A stretch of 64,000 nt of DNA from Algicella marina (GCF_009931615.1 NZ_CP046620.1:3828501-3892500); one strand, 5' to 3'; counted from the first letter of the stretch, positions 17,439 to 26,261 are shown. The notes: generated by a model from the sequence alone, not told the origin. Program-made: numbers and translations.

Positions 17439-17484
17439 AGGTAAGTGAAAAGATTACCTGTCAGGTAACGGTTTTGATTACCTG
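17439..17484. repeat. Four alternating copies of an AGGTAA/TTACCT motif forming overlapping palindromes
   Basis: AGGTAA (17439-17444), TTACCTG (17454-17460), CAGGTAA (17462-17468) and TTACCTG (17478-17484) alternate in orientation. The middle pair makes a perfect 15-base palindrome around T17461, while the outer pairs make two hairpins with loops of about nine bases. It lies in the roughly 250-base gap between the 3' ends of two convergent genes, so it may be a terminator region or a protein-binding array. The rest of the gap (17335-17438) holds short direct repeats of a GTATGG-containing unit. Confidence 0.6.
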
Positions 17485-17547
17485 GCGTGGCGGGCGCGAT
17501 TGACGGGTAATTTGGCAGGCTGAATCCAGCGGCTCCGGGGGAGAGTT

Positions 17548-17573
17548 GCCGCGCCCCGGCAGAGGGGCGCGGC
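17548..17573 (-). terminator. Candidate hairpin terminator downstream of pckA
   Basis: A perfect 10-base GC stem (GCCGCGCCCC at 17548-17557 with GGGGCGCGGC at 17564-17573) and a 6-base loop lies ten bases past the pckA stop. There is no T-run after the stem on the minus strand, so it is a strong hairpin but not a textbook intrinsic terminator. Confidence 0.55.
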
Positions 17574-17582
17574 CGTGTCCGG

Positions 17583-19181
17583 TCAGGCGTGCACGGCCTC
17601 GGCCATCACGTCGTCACCGACATGGGCTTCGTACTGTGCGAAGTTGGAAGCGAACATCTGCACCAGTTTGGCGGCCTGCTTGTCGTAGGCGGCCGGGTCT
17701 GCCCATGTGCTGCGCGGATCCAGCAGGCCGTTGTCGATGCCGTCGAGTTCGGTGGGAACTTCGAAGCCGAAGTTCTGATCCTTGCGGAACTTGCCGCCTG
17801 ACAGGCTGCCGTTGAGTGCGGCTGTCAGCAGGGCGCGGGTGGCCTGGATCGGCATGCGGGAGCCGGTGCCGAAGGCGCCGCCCGTCCAGCCAGTGTTCAC
17901 CAGCCAGCAGGTGGCGCCGTGGCGGGCGATGCGGTCGCGCAGGAGATTGCCATACTCCTCCGGCCGGCGCGGCATGAAGGGCGCGCCGAAGCAGGTGGAG
18001 AATGTGGGCAGCGGTTCGGTGACGCCCTTCTCCGTGCCCGCGACCTTGGAGGTGAAGCCCGACAGGAAGTGGTACATTGCCTGCGCGGGTGTCAGCCGGG
18101 CGATGGGAGGCAGGACGCCGAAGGCATCGCAGGTGAGCATGATGATGTTGCGCGGTGCGCCGCCGCGGGCGGTTTCGGATGCGTTGGCGATGTAGTCCAT
18201 CGGGTAGGCGCAGCGCATGTTGGCGGTGAGGCTGTCGTCGGTGAAGTCGAGTTCCTTGGTGTAGGGGTCGAACACCATGTTCTCGATGACCGTGCCGAAT
18301 TTCTGCGTGGTGCCGTAGATCTCCGGCTCCGCCTCCGGATCGAGGTCGATGGTCTTGGCGTAGCAGCCACCCTCGAAGTTGAAGGTGCCGTCGTCGGACC
18401 AGCCATGCTCGTCATCGCCGATGAGGGTGCGATCAGGGTCGGCGGAGAGGGTCGTCTTGCCGGTGCCCGACAGGCCGAAGAAGATCGCAACGTCATCGGG
18501 GTTGCCAGTGGCGTGGTTGGCCGAGCAGTGCATGGGCATCACGCCCTTCTGCGGCAGAAGGTAGTTGAGGACCGCGAAGACGCCCTTCTTGTTCTCCCCA
18601 GCGTAGGAAGTTCCGCCGATGAGGATCATCTTTCGTTCGAGGCTGACGGCGATGACCGTTTCCGAGCGGCAGCCGTGGCGTGCCGGATCGGCGTTGAAGC
18701 TGGGGCAATTGAGGATTGTGAACTCCGGCAGGAAGGTCGCCAGTTCCGCCGTATCCGGCCGACGCAGCATGTAGCGGATGAACAGGTTGTGCCATGCGAG
18801 TTCATTGATCACGCGGACGTTCAGGCGGTGGGCAGGGTCCGCACCGCCGTAGAGATCCTGCACGAACAGCTCGCCCCCGCGGACATGGGCGAGCATGTCC
18901 TGATGCAGCACCTCGAAGTGCTCCGGGCTCATCTCCTTGGTGTTTTCCCACCAGATGCTGTCCTCGGACGATGCCTCGCGGACGGTGAACTTGTCCTGCG
19001 GCGAACGACCGGTATGCTTGCCTGTCTCCACCAGCAGCGTACCTCCCTGACCAAGGGTGCCCTCTCCGCGCCGGAGCGCGGCCTCCATCAGGCCGGTCTG
19101 TTCGAGATTGTAGTGGACTGTGCCGACGCCCTTTATGCCGGTCTTCTCAAGTGTTGTGGATGGATTGACCAAAACAGTCAT
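17583..19181 (-). CDS. pckA: Phosphoenolpyruvate carboxykinase (ATP)
   Basis: PckA converts oxaloacetate and ATP to phosphoenolpyruvate, CO2 and ADP, the entry step of gluconeogenesis. The 532-residue length is normal. Clear motifs are the P-loop [11 protein letters not shown], the metal-binding LIGDDEHGW, the RHG of ARHGCRSET and the C-terminal ATWLVNTGW-like block ([14 protein letters not shown]). The ATG at 19181 (MTVLVNPS) is the natural start; an in-frame reading upstream is rich in Arg and unlike any PckA. It is divergent from chvI-chvG, as in other Rhodobacterales and rhizobia, where ChvIG controls pckA. Confidence 0.96.
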   Translation of the reverse strand: MTVLVNPSTTLEKTGIKGVGTVHYNLEQTGLMEAALRRGEGTLGQGGTLLVETGKHTGRSPQDKFTVREASSEDSIWWENTKEMSPEHFEVLHQDMLAHVRGGELFVQDLYGGADPAHRLNVRVINELAWHNLFIRYMLRRPDTAELATFLPEFTILNCPSFNADPARHGCRSETVIAVSLERKMILIGGTSYAGENKKGVFAVLNYLLPQKGVMPMHCSANHATGNPDDVAIFFGLSGTGKTTLSADPDRTLIGDDEHGWSDDGTFNFEGGCYAKTIDLDPEAEPEIYGTTQKFGTVIENMVFDPYTKELDFTDDSLTANMRCAYPMDYIANASETARGGAPRNIIMLTCDAFGVLPPIARLTPAQAMYHFLSGFTSKVAGTEKGVTEPLPTFSTCFGAPFMPRRPEEYGNLLRDRIARHGATCWLVNTGWTGGAFGTGSRMPIQATRALLTAALNGSLSGGKFRKDQNFGFEVPTELDGIDNGLLDPRSTWADPAAYDKQAAKLVQMFASNFAQYEAHVGDDVMAEAVHA

Positions 19182-19344
19182 TGGTTGCGCGCTCCCTGTG
19201 CATCGCAAGGCCGCGCACCAGACGGTCCGCGGGCCTTCTCCCCTAGAATTTGCCGCGACGCACCGAAAGGGCCGTTTCGATGGGGATATCGGTATGCGAC
19301 CGAATCCCGCGCGGCGACGACGTATAGAGCGGTTTAGCATGGGA

Positions 19345-19374
19345 ATTGTGGCTGACCAGTGGCTATTGTGACAA
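19345..19374 (-). promoter_or_regulatory. Possible pckA promoter in the pckA/chvI intergenic region
   Basis: On the minus strand TTGTCA (19374-19369) is followed after 18 bases by CACAAT (19350-19345), matching sigma70 boxes at five and four of six positions. This would give a leader of about 155 bases before the pckA start. The rest of the 336-base gap between the two divergent genes (19182-19517) contains no gene that I can support; it should hold the chvI promoter and any ChvI site. Confidence 0.35.
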
Positions 19375-19517
19375 ATTTATCCTGCAACCGGTTTTGGTGC
19401 TTCCCGAGGCTTAATTCTCAGGTGCTTATGTATACGGTAAGACGACGCAGCGTTGCGCCATTGTCTTTTGTGAAGAAGTGGTAAAGATTGGCGCAGACTA
19501 AAATCGGGGATCGGGAC

Positions 19518-20219
19518 ATGTCCGCAACTATCGCTCTGGTCGATGATGATCGTAACATTCTGACATCTGTATCAATGGTGCTCGAAGGCGAGGGATACAC
19601 GGTGCGCAGCTACAATGACGGTGCCACCGCGCTGTCGGCATTCGAGAAATCAATGCCCGACCTTGCAGTGTTCGACATCAAGATGCCGCGTATGGACGGA
19701 ATGGAACTGTTGCGGCAGGTGCGCCAGAAGTCCGATCTGCCGGTCATCTTCCTGACCTCCAAGGACGAGGAGATCGATGAGCTGATCGGGTTGCGGATGG
19801 GCGCTGACGACTACGTGCGCAAGCCCTTCTCGCAGCGGTTGCTGGTGGAACGTATCCGCGCGATCCTGCGCCGCCGCGAGGCGATGAAGGAAGGCAGCAG
19901 TTCGGAAGCCGACAACAATACCATCACCCGCGGTTCGCTGACGATGGACCCGCTGCGGCACGCGGTTTTCTGGAAAGAGATGCCGATCACGCTGACAGTG
20001 ACGGAATTCCTGATCCTGCAGGCGCTGGCGCAACGTCCGGGCTTCGTGAAGAGCCGGGACCAGCTGCTGGATGTCGCCTATGACGATCAGGTCTATGTGG
20101 ACGACCGGACGATTGACAGCCACATCAAGCGGATCCGGAAGAAATTCAAAGCGCAGGACGATGATTTCACTTCCATCGAAACGCTGTACGGCATCGGCTA
20201 TCGCTACAACGAGGCGTAA
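19518..20219 (+). CDS. chvI: ChvI-type DNA-binding response regulator
   Basis: A 233-residue OmpR-family regulator. The receiver has the acidic pocket LVDDD (residues 7-11), the phospho-acceptor Asp53 ([11 protein letters not shown]) and the conserved [20 protein letters not shown], with [12 protein letters not shown] after it. All of these are characteristic of alphaproteobacterial ChvI. The C-terminal winged helix follows ([20 protein letters not shown], ending GIGYRYNE). The ATG at 19518 gives the usual [11 protein letters not shown] start; a TTG at 19488 would add ten residues. ChvI/ChvG respond to acid and envelope conditions and control central carbon genes such as pckA in related bacteria. 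Confidence 0.93.
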   Translation: MSATIALVDDDRNILTSVSMVLEGEGYTVRSYNDGATALSAFEKSMPDLAVFDIKMPRMDGMELLRQVRQKSDLPVIFLTSKDEEIDELIGLRMGADDYVRKPFSQRLLVERIRAILRRREAMKEGSSSEADNNTITRGSLTMDPLRHAVFWKEMPITLTVTEFLILQALAQRPGFVKSRDQLLDVAYDDQVYVDDRTIDSHIKRIRKKFKAQDDDFTSIETLYGIGYRYNEA

Positions 20220-20236
20220 GCTGAAAGGCAGCCGGT

Positions 20237-21967
20237 ATGGCTGACAGTGCCGGACCACGGCCGAAGATCATTCTGAACGAACCCGGCAAGGAACGGTCCG
20301 CGCCGCGCATCATCCTCAGCGGTATTCGCAGGGGCGAGGATGCGGCATCCCTCAACCTGAGCCAGATGGACTGGGAGCGGCGCTTCGGCGGGCGATCCCC
20401 GCTGGCGCGGAAGGTCATCACCTTCAACCTCGTCTCGCTGGTCGTGCTGGTTCTGGGTGTCTTGTACCTCAACCAGTTTCAGGATGGGCTGCTGCTGATG
20501 CAGGAGCGGAGCATGCGGACGGAAGGGCAGCTGATCGTCTCGGCCATTCGCGAGAAGGTGCCGCCGGAGGGCGACGCGGCAGAGGTGCGGCAGGCGGCGC
20601 TGACGGTGGTGCAGGGCTTTGCCGACAGCACCACCAACCGGCTGTGGCTTTATGACGAGGATCAGAACTTCATCGGCGGCGCCAATACCGGCGGCACGGT
20701 GGTGGAACTGGTGCAGGTGCCCGGCGACGGCAGCCAGAGCGCCTTCACCGCCATCGCCGGTGAGCTGTGGGACCGGGCGGCGCGGCTGATTGCCAGCAAC
20801 CGGAGCGGGCCGTCTTCGCAGATCAGTTCCGCCCTTGCCAACCCGGTGGCGCGGCAGGCGATTGACCAGGGGCGGATCGTTTCGCAGGAGATGACGAGTT
20901 CGGACGGCCAGCTTGTGTTGACGTTGGGTGTGCCGCTGGAGATTGCCGGCCAGATCCGCGGGGCGCTGACGCTGACGACGCCACCGGGCGAGATCGACAA
21001 CCTCGTGCGGCGGGAGCGGGAGCAGACGCTGCAGGTGTTCGCGCTGGCGATCCTGTGTTCGGTGCTGTTGTCGCTGGTGCTGGCGAACACGATCGTCCGG
21101 CCGCTGCGCTATCTGGCCGAGGCGGCGCAGGAAAGCGGGATGCGGACGCGGCGCAAGAAGGACCACAAGCGGGTGGATATGCCCGACCTTACGGGACGGC
21201 CAGACGAGATCGGCTTCCTTTCGGGGGCGATGCAGGCGATGACGACGGCGCTGTATGACCGGATCGAGGCGAACGAGATGTTCGCGGCCGATGTGGCGCA
21301 CGAGATCAAGAACCCGCTCACCTCGCTGCGTTCTGCGGTGGAGACGATGCCCTACGCCAAGGATGAGGAACAGCGCGGCAGGCTGCTGGACGTCATCAAG
21401 CAGGACGTGGACCGTCTGAACCGGCTGGTGACGGATATTTCCAATGCCTCGCGGCTGGACAGTGAACTGGTGCGCGACGAGATGGACGAGTTGGACCTGC
21501 ATGGATTGTTGCGGGAACTCGTGGAGTTCAACCAGACCCAATCCGAAGAAGTGGGCGCGGAACTGGTGACGGACTTCAGTGACAAGCCGTTGATGATCCA
21601 GGGGCTGGGCGGGCGGCTGGCGCAGGTTTTCGTGAACCTGATCACCAACGCGCTGTCCTTCGCCACGGAAGGCGACAGGATCGTCATCCGCACGTCCGTG
21701 CCCAAGGCGGGTGTGGTGCGGGTGACGGTGGAGGATCAGGGTCCGGGCATACCCGACGAGAACCTGGCCGATATCTTCAGCCGGTTCTATTCGGAGCGCC
21801 CGCAGAAAGAGGCGTTCGGCAATCACTCCGGTCTGGGCCTGGCCATTTCCCTGCAGATCGTCGAGGCGCATGGCGGCCAGATCTGGGCGGAGAATATCCG
21901 GCCCGAGGGGGCGGGAACCGACGTGGCACCGGACGGCGCCCGCATGATCGTGGAACTGCCCGTGTGA
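20237..21967 (+). CDS. chvG: ChvG-type sensor histidine kinase
   Basis: A 576-residue membrane kinase, partner of ChvI. It has a cytoplasmic N-terminal tail, a first membrane segment near residues 60-80 (VITFNLVSLVVLVLGVLYL), a periplasmic sensing region of about 190 residues, a second membrane segment (QVFALAILCSVLLSLVLANT) and a HAMP domain. The phospho-acceptor is His355 in AHEIKNPLTSLRSAVE. The ATPase part shows N-box FVNLITNALSF, G1 EDQGPGIPDENL and G2 SGLGLAISLQIVEAHGG. It starts 17 bases after chvI and overlaps hprK by GTGA. Confidence 0.93.
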   Translation: MADSAGPRPKIILNEPGKERSAPRIILSGIRRGEDAASLNLSQMDWERRFGGRSPLARKVITFNLVSLVVLVLGVLYLNQFQDGLLLMQERSMRTEGQLIVSAIREKVPPEGDAAEVRQAALTVVQGFADSTTNRLWLYDEDQNFIGGANTGGTVVELVQVPGDGSQSAFTAIAGELWDRAARLIASNRSGPSSQISSALANPVARQAIDQGRIVSQEMTSSDGQLVLTLGVPLEIAGQIRGALTLTTPPGEIDNLVRREREQTLQVFALAILCSVLLSLVLANTIVRPLRYLAEAAQESGMRTRRKKDHKRVDMPDLTGRPDEIGFLSGAMQAMTTALYDRIEANEMFAADVAHEIKNPLTSLRSAVETMPYAKDEEQRGRLLDVIKQDVDRLNRLVTDISNASRLDSELVRDEMDELDLHGLLRELVEFNQTQSEEVGAELVTDFSDKPLMIQGLGGRLAQVFVNLITNALSFATEGDRIVIRTSVPKAGVVRVTVEDQGPGIPDENLADIFSRFYSERPQKEAFGNHSGLGLAISLQIVEAHGGQIWAENIRPEGAGTDVAPDGARMIVELPV

Positions 21968-22419
21968 CGACCGAACGGCTGCATGCGAGCGCGGTGGCCT
22001 TCGGCGACAGGGCCGTGCTGATTCTCGGACCTTCGGGCAGTGGCAAATCCAGCCTGGCGCTGGAGTTGATGGCCCTTGGCGCAGAGCTTATCGGGGATGA
22101 CCAGATACTGGCAGAAGACGGGCGACTGAGCCCGGCGCCGGGGCTGGAAGGCCTGATCGAGGCGCGGGGGGTTGGAATCCTGCGTCTGCCGCATAAATCG
22201 GGGGTGAAAGCAGTTTTGGCAGTGGATATGGGGCGTGCGGCTGATGCACGTTTGCCCGCACTGCAACATTTTTGCCTCACTTCAGCGTGTTTACCTTTGA
22301 TCGCGGGTAAATTGAATCCTACGTTATCATCTGTGATCCGGGTGGGCGTTAACTCTGCCGAGAGTTTTCCCCTGTACGATGATCCCGGGATTGGCCAGGA
22401 AAATGACACCGAGCGATAA
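21964..22419 (+). CDS. hprK: Short HPr kinase/phosphorylase
   Basis: HprK phosphorylates or dephosphorylates HPr on its regulatory serine. This protein has only 151 residues, the short alphaproteobacterial form, lacking the N-terminal domain of the 310-residue firmicute enzyme. Walker A is GPSGSGKSS (residues 22-30), followed by LIGDDQIL, which carries the conserved Asp-Asp pair. The start is GTG overlapping the chvG stop (GTGA). Its substrate HPr is encoded four genes downstream in the same block. The 3' end overlaps rapZ by 17 bases. Confidence 0.88.
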   Translation: MTTERLHASAVAFGDRAVLILGPSGSGKSSLALELMALGAELIGDDQILAEDGRLSPAPGLEGLIEARGVGILRLPHKSGVKAVLAVDMGRAADARLPALQHFCLTSACLPLIAGKLNPTLSSVIRVGVNSAESFPLYDDPGIGQENDTER

Positions 22420-23314
22420 CCACAACCGGCGCGACGTCGCCATCGTCACAGGTCCCGCAGGGGCCGGACGATCCACGGCGATCCATGCGCTGGAGGATTT
22501 CGGGTTCGAGGCTATCGACAATCTGCCGCTCTCTTTTCTGGAGCGGCTTTTTTCATCCGACACGACGACCCGGCCGATCGTCATCGGTGTTGATGCGCGG
22601 ACACGGGATTTCAGCGCTGCGGCGCTGTGGGAGGCGCTGGAGGCGCTCTCGGCTCATCCGGGGCTGAACGTGAACCTCGTCTTCCTCGACTGCGCCACTG
22701 ACACACTGCTGCGACGGTTCTCCGAGACGCGGCGGCGTCACCCGATGGCGCCTTCGGGCACGCCGCTGGAAGGGATAGAGCGGGAACTGGAGATGCTGGC
22801 GCCGTTGCGGGAGCGGGCAGACGTGCTGGTGGACACGACCGAGATGTCACCCCACGATCTGCGGGCGGAACTGGGGCGCTGGTTCGGGCAGGAGACGGTG
22901 CTGGGGCTGTCCGTTTCCGTCCAGAGTTTCTCTTACAAGCGGGGCACGCCGCGCAGCGCCGACATGGTGTTCGACTGCCGGTTCCTGCGCAACCCGCACT
23001 GGGAAGACCATTTGCGGCCGCTGACGGGTGAATCCCAGCCGGTGGCGGATTATGTGGTTTCAGACCCTAATTTCGCCGGATTTTTCGACAAGGTTGTCGA
23101 TATGACGACAAGCCTGCTGCCGGCCTACCGGACAGAGGGCAAAAGTTACTTCACGATTGCGTTCGGGTGTACGGGCGGCAAGCACCGCTCTGTTGCAACT
23201 GCGAAAAAAGTTGCAAATGCCCTTGCAGAGGCTGGGTGGCAGGTGTCTATTCGACATAGGGAACTGGAGCGTTTGCCGGACGGGGCCGGCCTGAAACGGA
23301 TGGTAAGCGGGTGA
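22403..23314 (+). CDS. rapZ: RapZ family nucleotide-binding protein
   Basis: A 303-residue RapZ (YvcJ) family protein. In E. coli RapZ senses glucosamine-6-phosphate and targets the sRNA GlmZ for RNase E; in alphaproteobacteria the role is not settled. The Walker A here is a variant, TGPAGAGRSTA, with Arg for the usual Lys-containing step, as in other Rhodobacterales. Later blocks are FGFEAIDNLPLSFL, FSYKRGTPRSADMVFDCRFL and FTIAFGCTGGKHRSV, all diagnostic of the family. The ATG at 22403 has an AGGA site four bases upstream; an ATG at 22379 is less likely. Confidence 0.92.
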   Translation: MTPSDNHNRRDVAIVTGPAGAGRSTAIHALEDFGFEAIDNLPLSFLERLFSSDTTTRPIVIGVDARTRDFSAAALWEALEALSAHPGLNVNLVFLDCATDTLLRRFSETRRRHPMAPSGTPLEGIERELEMLAPLRERADVLVDTTEMSPHDLRAELGRWFGQETVLGLSVSVQSFSYKRGTPRSADMVFDCRFLRNPHWEDHLRPLTGESQPVADYVVSDPNFAGFFDKVVDMTTSLLPAYRTEGKSYFTIAFGCTGGKHRSVATAKKVANALAEAGWQVSIRHRELERLPDGAGLKRMVSG

Positions 23315-23730
23315 TCGGTATTGTCATAGTGGCCCACGGTGGTCTGGCACGGGAATATCTTCTGGCGATGGAACATGTGGTTGGCCGCAGCCCCGGCACG
23401 CGTGCCATTTCCATCGGACCGGATGACACACGTGCCTCCAAGCAGGGTGAGATCGACGCGGCCGTGGAAGCGGTGGACATGGGCGACGGCGTTGTCGTCG
23501 TCACCGACATGTTCGGCGGGACACCATCCAACCTTGCCATGAACGCCTGTGGGCGTGAGGACCGCAAGGTGCTTTACGGTGTCAACCTGCCGATGCTGAT
23601 CAAGCTGGCCAAGGCCCGGAACCTGCCACTGGACCGGGCGGTGGAATGCGCCCTGGCGGCAGCCCGGAAATACATCAATTGCGCGGACGGCATGATGGCG
23701 AAGGCGCACAAGGGTGCCGTGTCTGCCTGA
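23311..23730 (+). CDS. PTS EIIA component, mannose/fructose family
   Basis: A 139-residue EIIA of the mannose type with active His9 in the motif IVAHGGLAREYL and the family signature VVVVTDMFGGTPSNLAMNA. It starts at a GTG overlapping the rapZ stop. No EIIB or EIIC transporter gene is nearby, so it probably serves a regulatory phosphorelay with the downstream HPr, as in the ManX/Ntr-type regulatory PTS of alphaproteobacteria. EI (ptsP or ptsI) is not in this window. Confidence 0.92.
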   Translation: MIGIVIVAHGGLAREYLLAMEHVVGRSPGTRAISIGPDDTRASKQGEIDAAVEAVDMGDGVVVVTDMFGGTPSNLAMNACGREDRKVLYGVNLPMLIKLAKARNLPLDRAVECALAAARKYINCADGMMAKAHKGAVSA

Positions 23731-24002
23731 TGACGGTGTCGCGGACGCTGGCCATCGTCAACGAGAAGGGGCTTCATGCCCGGGCCTCGGCGAAATTCGT
23801 GGAAACCGTGGAAGGCTTCGATGCCTCGGCGAGCGTGTCGAGGGACGGCATGACCGTGACCGGTGATTCGATCATGGGCCTGCTGATGCTGGCGGCGAGC
23901 CGGGGTACGACGATCGACCTGGTGACCGACGGCACGGAAGCGGAGGCACTGGCGGATGCACTGACAGCGCTGGTGGCCGATAAATTCGGCGAAGGGCGCT
24001 GA
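23730..24002 (+). CDS. Phosphocarrier protein HPr
   Basis: A 90-residue HPr. The catalytic histidine is His16 in EKGLHARASAKFVE and the regulatory serine is Ser47 in GDSIMGLLMLAA, which is where HprK would act. The ATG at 23730 shares its A with the TGA stop of the EIIA gene (TGATG). It ends the chvI-chvG-hprK-rapZ-EIIA-HPr block, all on one strand with overlapping ends, so they are very likely one transcript that ties ChvIG signalling to the PTS state. Confidence 0.93.
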   Translation: MTVSRTLAIVNEKGLHARASAKFVETVEGFDASASVSRDGMTVTGDSIMGLLMLAASRGTTIDLVTDGTEAEALADALTALVADKFGEGR

Positions 24003-24110
24003 ACGGCCTTTTCCTTCCCTGAGGATGCTCTAGGTACGGGGCTTGTGCGTAGCGCCGGCGCAGGGCCGGGGCGCGAAAGCTTGCCCCTCGCACGGGGCCG
24101 GGAGCCTTTG

Positions 24111-24896
24111 ATGAAAATCTCGATCCAGTCGGAACTTCATTACCATTTTGCCGCGCCGACCGATGTGCTGTTGCAGATCGAGGCGGCGATGATGGATGAT
24201 CAGGAGGTGACGGACGGCACGCTGAACTGGACCGGGGAGCCGGAGGCCGGGCAGGTGGACGGCGAGGCGGGTATCGGGCGGCGGCACTGGCTGCGGGCCA
24301 GCGGGCCCTTCGATTGCAGCTACCGTGCCGTGGTCGAGACCAAGCGCAAGACGGCGGAGCTGACGGCATTGCAGGCAACACCGTTGTCCGACCTGCCGGT
24401 GGGCGCGGTGAGCAGCCTGATGCCGTCGTATTACTGCCCCTCGAATGCATTCTTCGCGTTTGCGCAGGCCGAGTTCGGTGATCTGACAGGCGGGGCGCGG
24501 ATTGCCGGTATCCGGGACTGGATTTCCGCCAACCTGGAGTACGTGCCGGGATCGAGTGGGCCGGAGACCGATGCCCGCGATACTTTTGTTCAGCGGCAGG
24601 GGGTATGCCGGGACTTCGCGCATCTGCTGATCACGCTGGCGCGGGCCTCGGCGGTTCCGGCGCGATTCGCCAGTGTTTACGCGCCCGACGTGGTACCGCA
24701 GGATTTCCATGCTGTTGCCGAGGTCTATCTCGACGGCGCGTGGCATCTGGTCGATGCGACGGGTATGGCCACGGCGGAGGAGATGGTCCGCATCGGCGTC
24801 GGTGCCGACGCGGCCAGGGTGGCGTTCATGACGAGCTTCGGACCGGCGGAAATGCTCTCGCAGAGCGTTTCCGTGGAGCGCGTGAAGGAAGGCTGA
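24111..24896 (+). CDS. Transglutaminase-like domain protein
   Basis: A 261-residue protein of the bacterial transglutaminase-like (cysteine protease fold) family. The N-terminal beta region starts MKISIQSELHYHFAAPTDVL. The catalytic triad is visible: Cys in RQGVCRDFAHL (about residue 166), His in DFHAVAEVYL and Asp in HLVDATG. Proteins of this type may act as peptidases; no substrate is predicted. The ATG at 24111 has GGGAG about seven bases upstream. No signal peptide. It is separated from the HPr gene by about 110 bases and converges with the cytochrome b561 gene. Confidence 0.88.
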   Translation: MKISIQSELHYHFAAPTDVLLQIEAAMMDDQEVTDGTLNWTGEPEAGQVDGEAGIGRRHWLRASGPFDCSYRAVVETKRKTAELTALQATPLSDLPVGAVSSLMPSYYCPSNAFFAFAQAEFGDLTGGARIAGIRDWISANLEYVPGSSGPETDARDTFVQRQGVCRDFAHLLITLARASAVPARFASVYAPDVVPQDFHAVAEVYLDGAWHLVDATGMATAEEMVRIGVGADAARVAFMTSFGPAEMLSQSVSVERVKEG

Positions 24897-24911
24897 GGCT
24901 CCGTCCGGTCC

Positions 24912-25493
24912 TCAGCCGCGGATCATGCGGCGCAGGATCGTGTCCTTGTCGATGAAGTGATGTTTCAGCGCCGCGGCGACATGCACCAGAAGGATGAGCA
25001 TCATCAGGCTGGCTGCGATTTCGTGGGCTTCGCCGAAGAACTCCGACAGGTCCTCACTGCCGGTGGGGAATGGATCCGGCATTTCGAACAGGCCGAAGAC
25101 CTTGTTGGCGATGCGGGTGGGATAAGCGCCCTCATCGTTGAGGGGGGAGGAACTGGCCATCAGCCAGCCTGTCAGCGGCATGGCGAAGATCAGCACGTAG
25201 AGGGCGTAATGTGAGGCGTGGGAGGCCAGTTTCTGCCACGCGGGCATGGCTGCCGGCAGGGCGGGTGTACTGGGGTTGGCGAAGCGCCAGCCGACGCGCA
25301 GGACGGCGAGGACGAAGGCGACGAAGCCGAATGACTTGTGCGTCTGGGTCAGCGAATAGCGATTTGGGTCGAAGAGATCGAGATCGGCCATGTAGGTGCC
25401 GACGATGAGCAGGCCGATGATGATGATGGCCATGAGCCAGTGAAGGGTGCGGGCCGGCCAGCCCCAGGCGGTGGTGGTGTTCTTCAGGCTCAT
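24912..25493 (-). CDS. Cytochrome b561
   Basis: A 193-residue membrane cytochrome of the bacterial b561 family with four hydrophobic segments. Haem-ligand histidines are likely in ARTLHWLMA (segment 1), LTQTHKSFGF (start of segment 2), ASHASHYALY (segment 3) and VHVAAALKHH (segment 4). The family oxidises ubiquinol and can reduce superoxide. It lies 54 bases after a yceI gene on the same strand; a b561 next to YceI lipocalin-like proteins is a frequent pairing and suggests quinone or isoprenoid redox work at the membrane. Confidence 0.92.
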   Translation of the reverse strand: MSLKNTTTAWGWPARTLHWLMAIIIIGLLIVGTYMADLDLFDPNRYSLTQTHKSFGFVAFVLAVLRVGWRFANPSTPALPAAMPAWQKLASHASHYALYVLIFAMPLTGWLMASSSPLNDEGAYPTRIANKVFGLFEMPDPFPTGSEDLSEFFGEAHEIAASLMMLILLVHVAAALKHHFIDKDTILRRMIRG

Positions 25494-25547
25494 GTCTCTT
25501 TCCTCGGATGTTGGATGGGCGGGGCCGTGCCCCGCCCGAAGTATGGC

Positions 25548-26120
25548 TCAGGAAGCCGGGCTCATTTCAAGGTTGACCGTGATCGGGATGATCGCGCCGA
25601 CGGCGGGTGCGCCGTAGCTGACGCCGAACTCGGTGCGGTCGATTTCACCCGTAAGGGTGAAGCCGGCGATCTGCTGGTCGGGATTGAACGGGCTGGGGCC
25701 GAGCTTGTTGAGCGTGGCGTCGAAGGTGACGGACTGGGTGACTTCACGGATCGTCAGGTCGCCGGTGACCTTGGCCGTGGTTTCGCCCGTCTGCTCGACT
25801 TCCGTGGAAACGAAGGTGATTGTCGGATGCTCTTCGGTGCCAAGAAGATCCGGTGAATTCACGTGCTTGTCGCGTGCTTCCCAGAACGTATCGACGGATG
25901 TGGCGTCGATGGAGAAGTTGACGGAAGTGGCGGAAATGTCTTCCGGGTCGAAGTCGATTTCGGCGTCGAAGTCATGGAAGATGCCATAGGTGGTGGAAAA
26001 GCCGAAGTGTTCCACCGAGAACTGGATCTGGGTGTGGGCCTTGTCCAGCGCCCACGGCGCAGCCACGGCGGCAAGGGGGGAAAGGGCGAGCGAGGCCGCG
26101 AGGGCAAGAGATTTCAGCAT
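25548..26120 (-). CDS. YceI family periplasmic protein, copy 1
   Basis: A 190-residue exported protein with a signal peptide (cleavage near AAVAA-PW). The mature part is a YceI lipocalin-like barrel: WALDKAHTQIQFSVEHFGFS near its start, then DISATSVNFSIDATSVDT, then EEHPTITFVST, and a C-terminal DRTEFGVSYGAPAVG. The fold binds polyisoprenoid lipids in related proteins. ATG at 26120 with GGAG ten bases upstream; in-frame codons continue to 26237 through a hairpin region but are not likely translated. The upstream leader contains the large inverted repeat at 26189-26261. Confidence 0.9.
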   Translation of the reverse strand: MLKSLALAASLALSPLAAVAAPWALDKAHTQIQFSVEHFGFSTTYGIFHDFDAEIDFDPEDISATSVNFSIDATSVDTFWEARDKHVNSPDLLGTEEHPTITFVSTEVEQTGETTAKVTGDLTIREVTQSVTFDATLNKLGPSPFNPDQQIAGFTLTGEIDRTEFGVSYGAPAVGAIIPITVNLEMSPAS

Positions 26121-26188
26121 TGGGTGCTCCGTTTGTTGCATGTGCGAACAGAGATACGACAGTCCGCGAAAAAGAGAAGGGGGGTCAT

Positions 26189-26261
26189 GCCGAACAAATT
26201 GTTTCGCAAAGATAAACAAAATGCTGTCAAATAACATTTTGTTTATCTTTATGTGTTCGGC
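26189..26261. repeat. A/T-rich nested inverted repeat between two yceI genes
   Basis: An inner perfect 16-base inverted repeat (AAAGATAAACAAAATG at 26208-26223, CATTTTGTTTATCTTT at 26235-26250, 11-base loop) sits inside an outer 8-base repeat (GCCGAACA at 26189-26196, TGTTCGGC at 26254-26261). The arms are much richer in A and T than the surrounding DNA. It follows the stop of yceI copy 2 by 11 bases and precedes the start of copy 1 by 69 bases, so it could be a terminator, a leader structure, an operator or the remnant of a small mobile element. No T-run follows the stem on the minus strand. Confidence 0.75.

Noticed and set aside
17919-19337. A 472-codon open frame opposite pckA
   Set aside because: Antisense shadow; pckA motifs are complete on the minus strand.
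20204-21871. A 555-codon open frame opposite chvG
   Set aside because: Rich in Arg, His, Gln and Leu with no motif; chvG on the plus strand is complete.
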